Source: a virus
Reading direction: 5' to 3' (one strand)
DNA length: 20,096 nt
IMG/VR virus record: IMGVR_UViG_3300049893_000101
Span: 1-20,096 of that record
A program made the position numbers and the translations under genes. The number at the start of each line of letters is the position of its first letter. Within the stretch, counting starts at the first letter, position 1. Of the stretch, positions 1 through 7,706 are shown piece after piece. The notes under the pieces were generated by a model. That model made no database searches. It was not told the DNA's origin and saw nothing but the letters and a program-made list of their open reading frames with translations.

Positions 1-3000
1 CCTTAGTTCCGGTGACTGCGTACTGCTTGTCATCCTTCACACGCAGGAGCTGTGCACCATTCCCGACGACGGGGATGAACCTACCCGTACGCCCGACGTG
101 CATCATGTTGTGCTCCATGGGCATGGGCCGATCCCAGTCGAAATCGAGATACATCACTCCCTGCTTGACGCTCCTGTTCTCACAGAAGTCATCAAGAGTG
201 AGCTCCTCCTTGCTGAAGAGCTGCTTGAAGACGTACGGATGCTGGAACTGTGCACCAACAGCCGTCCACTTCACACCGTCCGTAGCGATATAGACGGCGT
301 CGTTCACGAGAGCGAACTTGGTGTAGGTCGCCTCATACTCGAAGTCGTATCCCCACTTCTTCCCGAAGGCCACCACCTTGTTGATGATGTCCTGGGTTGC
401 GTTGGGGATCTTGATCGAGTCGGTCTTGATGTGGACTACCTTGAACCCCTGCTCTTGCACATAGTGCTTCAGGTCGATCATGAACAGAGCACCGCGCTTT
501 GCTACGATGTTGTCCTTGTTGCGAACGTCCCTGAAGGGGTTATCGAACTTCGCACTGGTTAGACCGTAGACAATGTTGATTACGATCTTCAGGGCATACG
601 ATAGGGCTTCGGCCGCTTCGGGGTCACCGAGGTACGGCGCGAGCTTTCCACCGAGCATTTGTTTGGCGGCGTCGTAGTCCTTGTGCTTGATAGCCAGTCG
701 GGCCTGCTTGAGCGCTGAGAAATTCTCCGTGTAGTCTCCGAAGAGATTGAGGCACTCAATGCTTGTAGGGTGCATGCTAGCGACGTCAAGGAGCGTGACA
801 TCCGTGTAAATGCCTGGCTCAGCGTAGACATAGCCTCCTTCTCCAACCTCCTCACCTCGATAAGTGCTGACTCCGAGATCGAAGGTATAGCCGGGGAAGT
901 CATTGGAGAGATCGGTGTAGACGAAGTCTCGCTGTGCATCACGATCCCCTTCGAAGATGATCCTAGCAGTGTGCTGCTGAGTAGGACTGTTAACCGGTAG
1001 TCCAGATAGCTCAGCCAGGATCTTGCGCGCGACCAGGTCTTGTTCCCTGTCATCGAGAACTGCCTCCGTTGCCAATACGTCGTTGACGCAATACTCAACG
1101 ACCTTGTCGATCATATGGTCAGGAACTGGCTGGTCCCAAGGGAGGTCCAGCTCCATGTGGTGGATACCCAGGTCGATCTCGAACTGCTTCAAGCTCTTCT
1201 TCTCAGAGCTGAAGTCCCAGATATCTGCATACGAGAGGTTGTACGCCTCGCCGAACATAGCCGACTTTTCGTTGGCGATGATCTTCTTCGAGAGCTGGAA
1301 CAGCCGCTCATTGTCGTAACCCATGTACCTCGCGTAGAGGATGTGGTTGTCGTATCTACGGTTGTTGAAGCCGACAAGCTTGTGCTTGAACAGCTCCCAC
1401 ACCTCACCAGGAGAAGGATTGACCATCCGGACAACCGTGGGGCTGCCTCGGTACTTCCAGCACACGACGAGGAGATTCGGGTAAACCTCGACATCGTAGA
1501 TGGTCAGTCGATCGTCTTCAACCAGCGGTGTGTACCCAGGCGCCTCGTCCGAACGCAGCTCAGAAGCAAACTTCATCTTCTGCACCATCTTGATGCAGTC
1601 GAGTGCGTGATTGCTGCTGTTGTTAGCAAACGCCAGAATACGAGGACGCATGTCGGTCACGTCGTAGATAATGCCCGACTCATACGCCTCATCCAGAAGC
1701 GACTTGATGAAATCCACCGAAGGCTTGGTACCTGCGTGGATCTCTTTCCTAAGGTTCCGCTCGATCAGATCGCGGTAACCCTTCTCGGTTGTAATAACCT
1801 TGTCAGTAAGCACCTTCTTCTCCTTGATAGGGAGTCCGCTGGTGAGGACGTTGACGGGGAGTGCGTTGCACTTCGTCAGCTTTCGACGAAGAGATGCTCC
1901 GCCCTTATAGACCTTCACCTCGATGCCGTCCGAGAACTTCCGGTCCAGCTTCGAGACGTCTCCCTCGTAGATGTAGTGCAGGTGCACACCTCCGCCCGAC
2001 TTGCTGATCTCGGCGTAGGTAGGAGGCCACATGCTAGCCTCTTCAAGATTTCGCTCGAGGTCCTTTCCTCCTCGAGGTCCCTTAAGGTCGAAATCGATCA
2101 CGATGTGCTGCTCAGGAACCTTGACGTAGTGGACCTTCTTCGTGTCAATATCCTTGAGCCGCGTCTTTACACGAGTCCACGAGTTGCGAGGGGTGTCCTC
2201 TTCCGTGGCGTACTGAGCCGGGTAGTCAAAATACTTCTGATCAAACAACGACTCAGTCTCATCGAGAACCAGCTTGTAGCCGTTGTCCTCAATCTTCTCC
2301 TTGTATTGCCCAGGCATTTTGAACCCAGAGAATACGTATCGGTACTGCCGTCCGTCGATCGACTTACGATCTTCGAACTCGTTGAAATAAGCCTTCAGCT
2401 CCTCACGGAACTTGTGCCTAGGCAACGCCCGATCGTTGTTGTTCTCCGAGCAATACTCCTTGTAGAGCTTCCACGCCTGCTCGAGCCAGGTGAAATCTTG
2501 CTGCTTGAACACATCAAAGTTAGCCTCAACGAAGTTGTAGAACACGTTCGTCTTGAGCATCATCTTCGTGGGGATATAGTCCCTGTAGTGGTTAGGCCCA
2601 AGAGTCTGATAGACCTCGAGACAATGCGCTGCAATAGCCCCATGCTCGAAATGGATTCGCTTCATGAGAGCTTCGTAGTGCGAAGGCTGGAACGTCTCGC
2701 CAGTAGGCTCAACATCGATCATGCGTCGGATAAGACCCGAGTTCTGATCAGTGATTGTCACTGGAGAGTTAGTAGCCATGAAGAGCATGGCCTGAATCCT
2801 GGCCTGATATGCGGCCTTGAACTTCTGGTTGATTACAATGTCCTCGTGAGCAATCACCGAGTTGAGCTTGCTGTTGTCGGTGATACGGGACAGATCAGTA
2901 TCGTGGTCTACAGCGACAAGAGGAAATGACTCGAACGCAGCCATGGAGAAATCCTTGTTAGCATTCGCCATGTCAGCAGCTCGGAATGCAGTCCAGTATC

Positions 3001-3583
3001 CATCGAACATGTCCTGGATGATGTTCAGAACAGTCGACTTACCCTTTCCACCCTTGCCATAGATAACAATACACTTCTGCAGTTTCTTGGAGTCTCCAGA
3101 GACTAGCGCTCCAATAGCCCACTCGATCTTAGCCTTCTCGTCAGGACTGTAGAGCTTGTCCATCAGTTCGTCCCAGGCCGAGTGGTCCCCCTCCTCAAGA
3201 GGATACGGAAGTCTGAACGTGGCATACACTTCGCGCTTAGGCTCGGTGTTGGACCACGCCATGATCTGGTTGAGCGGCTTGTAGTTGTCGTCGACTACCT
3301 TGCACAGCTCGAGGAACTTCTTGCGGTACCCGCTGTCGAACTTGGACATGAGCATGGGAGTATGCCCAGGACCACGCTGTTCGCATTCCGCGAGGACCTC
3401 CTTGTCAACCAGCTCTGTCACCTTGTAGGAGTCCTTGCTCCAGAGACCGGTTTCTGCATCCCAAATGGCGTAGAACTTCGTGCCCTGCACCATGAGGTCT
3501 TTTGTTCGGACAGTGAAGAACTCAGGGTAGACCTCGATTTTTCCGTTCTTGCCGTTGCGTACTGCTACGCGGAAGAAATCCAC
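1..3583 (-). CDS. Fused SF3 helicase / PrimPol / family B DNA polymerase (3' end outside window)
   Basis: A replication protein whose reading frame is open from a GTG at 3583 to the left edge (about 1194 codons visible, C-terminus missing). The GTG lies two bases after the upstream TAG and follows a GGGAGGT ribosome site. Domains in order: an SF3/D5-type helicase with Walker A GKGGKGKST (residues 176-184), Walker B-like VAVDHD (about 223), motif C FMATN (268-272) and arginine finger GLIRR (to 287). Next an archaeo-eukaryotic primase-like module with IDFD (Asp497, Asp499), SGGGVHLH (His534) and IEVKVYKG...LRRK (554-568). Then a family B polymerase: exonuclease motifs YDVEVYP (Asp697, Glu699), NNRRYD (about 745) and YCVND (831-835); polymerase motif A DVASMHPTS (933), motif B KIVINIVYG (999-1007) and motif C KTDS (Asp1055). 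The usual first Asp of DTDS is Lys. It should unwind, prime and copy phage DNA. Domain identities rest on motifs, not a search. Confidence 0.88.
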   Translation of the reverse strand, partial: MDFFRVAVRNGKNGKIEVYPEFFTVRTKDLMVQGTKFYAIWDAETGLWSKDSYKVTELVDKEVLAECEQRGPGHTPMLMSKFDSGYRKKFLELCKVVDDNYKPLNQIMAWSNTEPKREVYATFRLPYPLEEGDHSAWDELMDKLYSPDEKAKIEWAIGALVSGDSKKLQKCIVIYGKGGKGKSTVLNIIQDMFDGYWTAFRAADMANANKDFSMAAFESFPLVAVDHDTDLSRITDNSKLNSVIAHEDIVINQKFKAAYQARIQAMLFMATNSPVTITDQNSGLIRRMIDVEPTGETFQPSHYEALMKRIHFEHGAIAAHCLEVYQTLGPNHYRDYIPTKMMLKTNVFYNFVEANFDVFKQQDFTWLEQAWKLYKEYCSENNNDRALPRHKFREELKAYFNEFEDRKSIDGRQYRYVFSGFKMPGQYKEKIEDNGYKLVLDETESLFDQKYFDYPAQYATEEDTPRNSWTRVKTRLKDIDTKKVHYVKVPEQHIVIDFDLKGPRGGKDLERNLEEASMWPPTYAEISKSGGGVHLHYIYEGDVSKLDRKFSDGIEVKVYKGGASLRRKLTKCNALPVNVLTSGLPIKEKKVLTDKVITTEKGYRDLIERNLRKEIHAGTKPSVDFIKSLLDEAYESGIIYDVTDMRPRILAFANNSSNHALDCIKMVQKMKFASELRSDEAPGYTPLVEDDRLTIYDVEVYPNLLVVCWKYRGSPTVVRMVNPSPGEVWELFKHKLVGFNNRRYDNHILYARYMGYDNERLFQLSKKIIANEKSAMFGEAYNLSYADIWDFSSEKKSLKQFEIDLGIHHMELDLPWDQPVPDHMIDKVVEYCVNDVLATEAVLDDREQDLVARKILAELSGLPVNSPTQQHTARIIFEGDRDAQRDFVYTDLSNDFPGYTFDLGVSTYRGEEVGEGGYVYAEPGIYTDVTLLDVASMHPTSIECLNLFGDYTENFSALKQARLAIKHKDYDAAKQMLGGKLAPYLGDPEAAEALSYALKIVINIVYGLTSAKFDNPFRDVRNKDNIVAKRGALFMIDLKHYVQEQGFKVVHIKTDSIKIPNATQDIINKVVAFGKKWGYDFEYEATYTKFALVNDAVYIATDGVKWTAVGAQFQHPYVFKQLFSKEELTLDDFCENRSVKQGVMYLDFDWDRPMPMEHNMMHVGRTGRFIPVVGNGAQLLRVKDDKQYAVTGTK

Positions 3584-3585
3584 GT

Positions 3586-4122
3586 CTACCTCCCTTCGTT
3601 CTCCATAATATAGGCTTGCATCTGATACCAGAGTTCTACCTTTGTCTGGTCATCTTCTGGGTACTTCAACGGAAATAGTCCGCCTCTTCCGTCTGCACTG
3701 TAAGTTCGGAATGTGACTTGGTCGGTCACCTCCTCTACCAGTGCAGGCAGGTTTTTCTTGTATGCGTCGTTGCACTCGCTCAGTCCGAGGTTCTCGATAA
3801 GCTTCCAGAACCAGAACGATGGACTTCGGTCGGCCTGGAACGACAGTCGACGAGAAATGCCGATCATCATCTCCAGGAACGAACAACCCTGATCCATCCA
3901 ATGCGGGTCGACCTCTGAGATCTCAGCGTCATAGCAGAATTCACCACGCAGCTCGATGCCATCGGAAATCCGTGCATCATCGTTTGGAACAAACCAAACA
4001 AACTCGGTGGTAAATAGAGCACGCATGAGATCCCAGTAGGTCTTCCGCGATGACTTCAGATTTGGGTTAGCTACCTGACCGTAGAGCCAAACGAGATACA
4101 ACTCGTCAAGCGGCTCGTTCAT
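3586..4122 (-). CDS. Conserved phage protein of unknown function (178 aa)
   Basis: The start ATG at 4122 shares one base with the upstream stop (TGATG), so translation is probably coupled. The stop lies two bases before the GTG of the replication fusion. The protein is soluble, rich in aromatic and acidic residues, with no membrane segment and no catalytic motif that I can name. The N-terminus EPLDELYLVWLYGQV, the FVWFVPNDD segment near residue 42 and the C-terminal DGRGGLFPL...KVELWYQ segment match a family I recall as widespread in phages of actinobacteria and gut bacteria, always without a known function. Its place directly before the polymerase fusion suggests a role in DNA replication or early takeover, but that is inference from position only. 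Confidence 0.85.
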   Translation of the reverse strand: MNEPLDELYLVWLYGQVANPNLKSSRKTYWDLMRALFTTEFVWFVPNDDARISDGIELRGEFCYDAEISEVDPHWMDQGCSFLEMMIGISRRLSFQADRSPSFWFWKLIENLGLSECNDAYKKNLPALVEEVTDQVTFRTYSADGRGGLFPLKYPEDDQTKVELWYQMQAYIMENEGR

Positions 4123-4811
4123 CAGTCGTCATACGTCCTGAACTTGCGAGGCCCGATCTTGTCCTCGTGCTGGATGAACCCAAGGACCTGTTCGGTATAC
4201 TTGCCCTCGTTCTTGACGACCTCGAAGTCGACCTCCATCTTCTCGTTGCGCACGTAGAGAATGTTGGGGTCGCCAGAGCCGTAGCCGATCCTGAGGAGAT
4301 TGTCCTCTCCCACGACACGATCGACGTCAGGGATATGAGCGTCCTTCTCATCAGCAAGAACCTCGTCACCCTCATACCAGGTAAGCGTGACCATCTGGTT
4401 CTCAGACTCGTAGAACTCGTCGTGCGTAATGATATAGGGCTTCTCAGGATCCCGGTTGTCGATATCGGCCTGATCGAACTCTACATCCTTCATGTCGGTG
4501 AAGACGTTCCGAGCAACCTCCACCTTGTCGCCCGTGTCATCAGAAGAGACGTAGGCCTGCTCCTCGATGATCTCCTCAGGAGACTCGTAGTCCTTGGCCA
4601 GCTCTACAGGAGAAGGCTTAGCCTCCGGCAGACTAGCGAAGAACTTCTCAGTCTTCTGAACCGACTCATAGACAAGCCGGTCAAGATCCTCATAGAACCG
4701 CTTGCGAGTGTAGAAATATGTCGTTCCTACACCGGCAACACCGGTAGATACAATTGCAGTGAGTGCAAGCCACCGAGGAACCGGCGCCTGCAGATATGCC
4801 TTGACGTCCAT
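4122..4811 (-). CDS. Membrane-anchored conserved phage protein (229 aa)
   Basis: One membrane segment lies near the N-terminus (about residues 13-34, WLALTAIVSTGVAGVGTTYF), followed by basic RKR, so the remaining 195 acidic residues probably lie in the cytoplasm. The C-terminal domain (about 120-229) carries PYIITHDEF, TLTWYEGDEVLADE, GYGSGDPNILYVRNE and a closing EVLGF segment. I recall this pattern from many uncultured phages, where it travels with DUF6353-like proteins; no function is known. The start at 4811 has a GAGAGGT ribosome site that overlaps the end of the upstream gene, whose stop is at 4814-4816. The gene overlaps the next one by one base. Linkage to the polymerase gene raises the possibility of a membrane attachment role for replication proteins. 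Confidence 0.85.
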   Translation of the reverse strand: MDVKAYLQAPVPRWLALTAIVSTGVAGVGTTYFYTRKRFYEDLDRLVYESVQKTEKFFASLPEAKPSPVELAKDYESPEEIIEEQAYVSSDDTGDKVEVARNVFTDMKDVEFDQADIDNRDPEKPYIITHDEFYESENQMVTLTWYEGDEVLADEKDAHIPDVDRVVGEDNLLRIGYGSGDPNILYVRNEKMEVDFEVVKNEGKYTEQVLGFIQHEDKIGPRKFRTYDD

Positions 4812-4813
4812 GG

Positions 4814-5695
4814 TTACCTCTCGATCTTGTCGTAGACGACGCCATCGACGTTGAAGTCGAGCAAGATGCTCTTCTCAACACCGTTGACGAATGCTCGAAC
4901 CTCGTCCGTGTGGTGGTTGAAGATGCCGAAGTCGACGTAGTTGTCGCCGTCGTCGTACATCGTCCAGCCAACAACGCAGCCGGCAGTGGTCCGAGGGTGG
5001 CCCAGCATGTCGTACACGTCGTTCAGAAGGATATGGCCGCGTGCACGAAGGATGTCCGTCGCAACACGCTGCTGCACGTTCAGGAACCCCAGGTTCTTCT
5101 CAGCGCTCCGAGTCCAGTTCGGGTTTGCCTCGTCGAAGAAAATGGCGTACTCGCTGTAGTTGATCTTCTTGGGCTTCTTGTGAGCACCGTCGAGAACCCG
5201 GTCGCGCTCAGCAAGCTCCTTCGAGACGTTGTAGTGCAGACGAGCCTCGGCCTCCTCGCCGAAGTCCTCGCGCACCTTGCTACGATACAGGTCGTAGGAT
5301 CGCTCGAGAGCAGCGTAGGCGGCCGTAAGAGCAGCGTTACGCTTAGACAGGATACGGTGCGAACCGGTAAGGCACGCGATGCCGATTCCGCCGGCAATCA
5401 GAGCAGGGCCGTAAAGCTTGCTCAGGTCGATCCCGACCTCGATCAGAACCTCGATCTTATCCTGCACGACCTGACGGTCCGTGTAAGTCGGGTGCTCCTT
5501 GGCCATCGCGGAGATGTCCTCGAGGTGCTGGACATGCTTCTCGAGAACCGGACCAGCCTTGAGAGTTGCTCGGCTAGCAAGCACCGCGCCGCCGATGACA
5601 CCGACAACGCCAATGCCGAACAGCAGGTTGGGGCTTGCCTTCTGAGCCTTCAGAACCGTCCTGCTGGCGGCCCTGGTGACAATGCTGAAATCCAT
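4814..5695 (-). CDS. DUF6353-like membrane protein, copy A (293 aa)
   Basis: I chose the start MDFSIV at 5695 because TAAGGAGA sits eleven bases upstream and contains the stop of the previous gene; an upstream ATG at 5776 would overlap that gene by 22 codons. Two glycine-rich hydrophobic segments are visible: about residues 20-42 (SPNLLFGIGVVGVIGG) and about 98-118 (YGPALIAGGIGIACL). Then comes an alpha-helical part with RNAALTAAYAALE and a YRSKVREDFGEE block, and a C-terminal domain with VYDMLG and VVGWTMYDDGD. It is a diverged paralogue of the gene at 7707-8489: both share SP..L.GIG..G near the N-terminus, a second PA...G segment, R.AA..AAY...E and an FYDLIG/VYDMLG...GW stretch. The family name is from memory; function unknown. 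It probably acts in the cell membrane of the infected host. Confidence 0.84.
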   Translation of the reverse strand: MDFSIVTRAASRTVLKAQKASPNLLFGIGVVGVIGGAVLASRATLKAGPVLEKHVQHLEDISAMAKEHPTYTDRQVVQDKIEVLIEVGIDLSKLYGPALIAGGIGIACLTGSHRILSKRNAALTAAYAALERSYDLYRSKVREDFGEEAEARLHYNVSKELAERDRVLDGAHKKPKKINYSEYAIFFDEANPNWTRSAEKNLGFLNVQQRVATDILRARGHILLNDVYDMLGHPRTTAGCVVGWTMYDDGDNYVDFGIFNHHTDEVRAFVNGVEKSILLDFNVDGVVYDKIER

Positions 5696-5708
5696 CTTGT
5701 TTGTCTCC

Positions 5709-6347
5709 TTAACGGTCGAGGATCTCGGGGCGGGGGAGGTTGAGCAGGAATCCTTCACGGCCGGCTCGAGTAACATCGGCTCCGCGCATGTCCTGCCATC
5801 CGTACTTTTCGTCGGTGTAGTCGCCTACGATGCCGACCAGCTCGTACAGGTCGCTGACGCTGGCCTGTCCGTAACGATCACAGAGGTCGTCAAGACGCTC
5901 AATGACAGTCTCGGCCTCAGCGCGCGTCTCCAGGATGATTTCGTCGAAGTTGTGGTTTGCACGACCACGTCGACTCATCTGTCGGCCCTCGTCCTTAGAC
6001 TGGTACCGACTCCCACCCTTGCTGAAGCTTGAGTAGTTCGTGTAACCGTACCCAGAAGATCCGGTTGCAGATCGACGCCTGCTGCTCGACGATCTCGAGT
6101 CGCCGAAGAGCATACGCTCGACGCCCATACTCACCGCATCGGAGAGAGTGTCCTTCACAGCAGGGATGAGGATATCGTATGCGACATAGCCCCACACCGA
6201 GTCGGCGTCACCGCCAATGAAGATCTCCTTGATGCGCTTACCCAGAGGAGTCTTTCGCTTGACAACGTTACCGGTGATAACCTTGTCCAGCTTCTCAGGG
6301 CGAGCAGCAGGCTCCTTCTTGTTGTTGCTATTGCTGGGATACTCCAT
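5709..6347 (-). CDS. Conserved 'YPSNS' phage protein of unknown function (212 aa)
   Basis: The start ATG at 6347 follows a GGAG eight bases upstream. The N-terminus MEYPSNSNNKKE is basic and polar, then comes VITGNVVKRKTPLGKR, an amphipathic stretch VAYDILIPAVKDTLSDAV (about 56-73), a serine/arginine-rich low-complexity linker (about 83-130) and a C-terminal domain with FDEIILETRAEAETVIERL, QASVSDLYELVG and YGWQDM followed by LLNLPRPEILD. I recall the same N- and C-terminal signatures in many uncultured gut phage proteins near DUF6353-like genes; no function is established. It is the first gene of the replication operon, just after a terminator at 6361-6399, and no promoter repeat like those further right is present before it. 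It is therefore probably transcribed by read-through or from a promoter I cannot see. Confidence 0.85.
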   Translation of the reverse strand: MEYPSNSNNKKEPAARPEKLDKVITGNVVKRKTPLGKRIKEIFIGGDADSVWGYVAYDILIPAVKDTLSDAVSMGVERMLFGDSRSSSSRRRSATGSSGYGYTNYSSFSKGGSRYQSKDEGRQMSRRGRANHNFDEIILETRAEAETVIERLDDLCDRYGQASVSDLYELVGIVGDYTDEKYGWQDMRGADVTRAGREGFLLNLPRPEILDR

Positions 6348-6360
6348 CAGTTCTCCATGT

Positions 6361-6399
6361 CAAATAAGAAAGCCTAAGAACCTTGTAGGGTCCTTAGAC
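6361..6399 (-). terminator. Rho-independent terminator after the 82-aa gene
   Basis: On the minus strand the arms 6389-6399 and 6372-6382 pair over 11 bases with G-U wobbles around a 6-base loop, and a U-rich run (TTTCTTATTT) follows at 6362-6371. The loop and closing bases read CCTTGTAGGG on the plus strand, a signature shared by all five terminators in this region. It separates the micro-gene array from the replication operon. Confidence 0.75.
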
Positions 6400-6411
6400 T
6401 TCTGAGCCTGC

Positions 6412-6660
6412 TTACTTGGCGACGTACAGGATCTTGATCTGATCGATGCCAGAGGCGATCTCATCGATAGAGCTGTTCACGTAGTCCTCAACCGGCTTCT
6501 CGAGCAGGCTCGCCACCATGAACGCTCCGATGAAGATGACAACCTTCTGATAAGGCTTCTTCACGGGGGTGTTCGCGGTGATGAGTGCTGAGATAGTGGC
6601 CGAGGTACAGTACGAGGCAGTCTTCGATGCGATCAACTTGGTGATCTCGAGCTTGGTCAT
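6412..6660 (-). CDS. Small membrane protein (82 aa)
   Basis: The start ATG at 6660 follows AAGGAG and a promoter repeat (6679-6711) that leaves an untranslated leader of about 20 bases. The protein begins with a lysine- and threonine-rich helix (KLIASKTASYCTSATISALI), has one hydrophobic segment at about residues 40-54 (KVVIFIGAFMVASLL) and an acidic tail VEDYVNSSIDEIASGID. Its general layout resembles short phage proteins I recall from gut phages, with no known function. It is an independent unit: own promoter, one gene, own terminator. A role at the membrane (for example superinfection exclusion or lysis tuning) is possible but nothing in the sequence shows it. Confidence 0.8.
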   Translation of the reverse strand: MTKLEITKLIASKTASYCTSATISALITANTPVKKPYQKVVIFIGAFMVASLLEKPVEDYVNSSIDEIASGIDQIKILYVAK

Positions 6661-6678
6661 GGTACTTCTCCTTGGGTA

Positions 6679-6711
6679 GGGGTCTCATTATAGGCCCTGT
6701 TTTATACGCGA
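6679..6711 (-). promoter_or_regulatory. Promoter repeat P6
   Basis: On the minus strand: TCGCGT, then TATAAAACAGGGCC, then a perfect -10 TATAAT (6687-6692), then GAGACCC. The ATG of the 82-aa gene lies 26 bases past the -10 box. No TTGACA-like -35 box exists at 17 bases; the GCG block occupies that region. A 37-base stretch (6676-6712) is identical to 9458-9494 at P3. Confidence 0.78.
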
Positions 6712-6717
6712 GGGTGG

Positions 6718-6732
6718 GGCACCTTTTGTGCC
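6718..6732 (-). other. Small hairpin in the 6713-6829 spacer
   Basis: A 5-bp perfect stem (GGCAC / GTGCC) with a 5-base loop sits upstream of P6 and downstream of the chaperone-like gene. It lacks a U-run, so it is a weak terminator candidate at best. The rest of the 117-base spacer holds nothing I recognise. Confidence 0.25.
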
Positions 6733-6829
6733 GGGGGACACACACGGCGGTCGTTTAAGAGCTAGCATCCGGAATAAGGCGAGACCCAGGGGCGGAGTAC
6801 CCCAAGAACCTTTGCTGCTCCCCATCTCC

Positions 6830-7345
6830 TCACATCCCGTTGGACTCGCGCCAGGCGGCGAACTCCTCCGGAGTCATCGTAGAGAAGTCCGGCATCTGCG
6901 CCGCGGCCTCGATGTTTTCGATGTTCTCCTGCGAAACAGGAACCTCGGTCTCGACAGGAGGCAGCGGAAGCTGACCCTGAACCTGCTCGGCAAGACCCTT
7001 CGGGATAACGCCGTTCACGAACTCAGCACCAGCCTGAGCGTTCGTAGCCAGCTCCATGAAGAGCTCGCTAAAGGCGGGGCTTCCCTCGAACTCCTCTCGG
7101 ATCTCCTGGTTCTTGACAAAGCTCTGCCCGCGACGCTTACCGACGGACAGGAGGAGGATGCGCTTGAAACCAGCAATGATCTCCTTACCATTGCCGGCCT
7201 TGATGATCTCCTGCATGGTCTCCGAGAAGCCACCCTCCTCCGAGACCTCGAGCTCCAGAAGCTCAGACTTGGTCAGGTTGAAGTAGAAGTCCTCGGTGAC
7301 GGTCTCGCCGTCGAAGTTTTCGAACGTGACGGTCTTCTTGTACAT
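6830..7345 (-). CDS. Putative tail assembly chaperone (171 aa)
   Basis: I chose the start MYKKTVTF at 7345, which follows AGGAGAAGGA; the ATG ten codons earlier has no ribosome site. The N-terminus pattern YKKTVTFENFDGETVTEDFYFNLTK, a LELE...GG helix, a KRILLLSVG segment and a SELFMELATNAQAGAEFVNG segment fit a family that I recall as tail-assembly chaperone-like in siphoviruses of Gram-positive hosts. The C-terminal 45 residues are Pro/Glu-rich and end with MTPEEFAAWRE. Such genes normally sit just before the tape measure gene; here it lies about 6.6 kb downstream of that gene, past the holin, in the micro-gene array. It has no promoter repeat of its own and follows a terminator (7366-7401). 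I see no frameshifted second product. The function is a family-recall inference. Confidence 0.82.
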   Translation of the reverse strand: MYKKTVTFENFDGETVTEDFYFNLTKSELLELEVSEEGGFSETMQEIIKAGNGKEIIAGFKRILLLSVGKRRGQSFVKNQEIREEFEGSPAFSELFMELATNAQAGAEFVNGVIPKGLAEQVQGQLPLPPVETEVPVSQENIENIEAAAQMPDFSTMTPEEFAAWRESNGM

Positions 7346-7365
7346 GGTTGGTCCTTCTCCTAGTC

Positions 7366-7401
7366 GAAAAGACAAATCCCAAACCCTTGTGGGGTCTGGG
7401 A
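7366..7401 (-). terminator. Rho-independent terminator after the 66-aa gene
   Basis: On the minus strand TCCCAGACCC pairs with GGGTTTGGGA (7392-7401 with 7377-7386) around a 5-base CACAA loop, followed by the U-rich run TTTGTCTTTT. The plus-strand core CCTTGTGGGG is the shared terminator signature. It lies between the 66-aa gene and the chaperone-like gene. Confidence 0.75.
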
Positions 7402-7408
7402 CTGAGGT

Positions 7409-7609
7409 TCACTTCTTGGAGGAAGTGGTCTCTGCGGGGGCGAGCTCCGTGTCGGTCTCCTCGGTCTCGTTCGAGTTGAACTTGAGGGCGGCCAGCACGA
7501 CGGCGACAGTAGTAACTGCCACGGCGGTGATGACGACCTTCTTGTTCTTCCAGAGCGGGACGCGGGCGGAGGTCTCGACGACGGTGGTCTCGACGGTCTG
7601 CTCGGACAT
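7409..7609 (-). CDS. Small single-span membrane protein (66 aa)
   Basis: I chose the start MSEQTVETT at 7609, which has AAGGAG upstream. An in-frame ATG at 7642 overlaps the -10 box of promoter P5 and would not be in the transcript. Layout: a Thr/Val/Glu-rich N-terminus, basic WKNKK, one membrane segment (about residues 25-42, VVITAVAVTTVAVVLAAL), and an acidic, Thr/Glu-rich tail ending in SSKK. The K(K/I)-V-(V/L)-(I/V)-T-A-V start of the membrane segment resembles the segments of the 52- and 59-aa proteins further right, so these may be distant relatives or simply similar by composition. It forms its own promoter-gene-terminator unit. Function unknown. Confidence 0.8.
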   Translation of the reverse strand: MSEQTVETTVVETSARVPLWKNKKVVITAVAVTTVAVVLAALKFNSNETEETDTELAPAETTSSKK

Positions 7610-7633
7610 TTGGGTCTCCTTAGTAGAGTGAGT

Positions 7634-7665
7634 GGATCTCATTACAGGCCTTGTTTTTCACGCGA
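7634..7665 (-). promoter_or_regulatory. Promoter repeat P5
   Basis: Minus strand: TTCGCGTGAAAAACAAGGCC followed by a -10 box TGTAAT (7641-7646) and GAGATCC. It lies 31 bases before the ATG of the 66-aa gene. The -10 box departs from the family at its second base. Confidence 0.72.
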
Positions 7666-7706
7666 ATGGCCACTCGCCCTGAAGGAGAGGAAGCCAGGAT
7701 ATCGCC

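Noticed and set aside
1040-2929. A 629-codon open frame on the plus strand
   Set aside because: It is exactly antisense to the helicase-primase-polymerase gene, whose motifs are intact; the composition (Val, Leu, Arg, His-rich) is that of a reverse-frame shadow.
6340-6360. TTTGACAT just before the 212-aa gene as a -35 box
   Set aside because: No -10 box lies at a suitable distance before the start codon; the match overlaps the ribosome site region.
6692-6829. A 45-codon minus-strand frame after the chaperone-like gene
   Set aside because: The ATG directly touches the GAGGAG, leaving no spacing, the sequence is Pro/Gly-rich, and the frame runs into promoter P6.
7643-7706. A terminator behind DUF6353-like copy B
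   Set aside because: Only short 3-5 bp inverted repeats and no U-run are visible.
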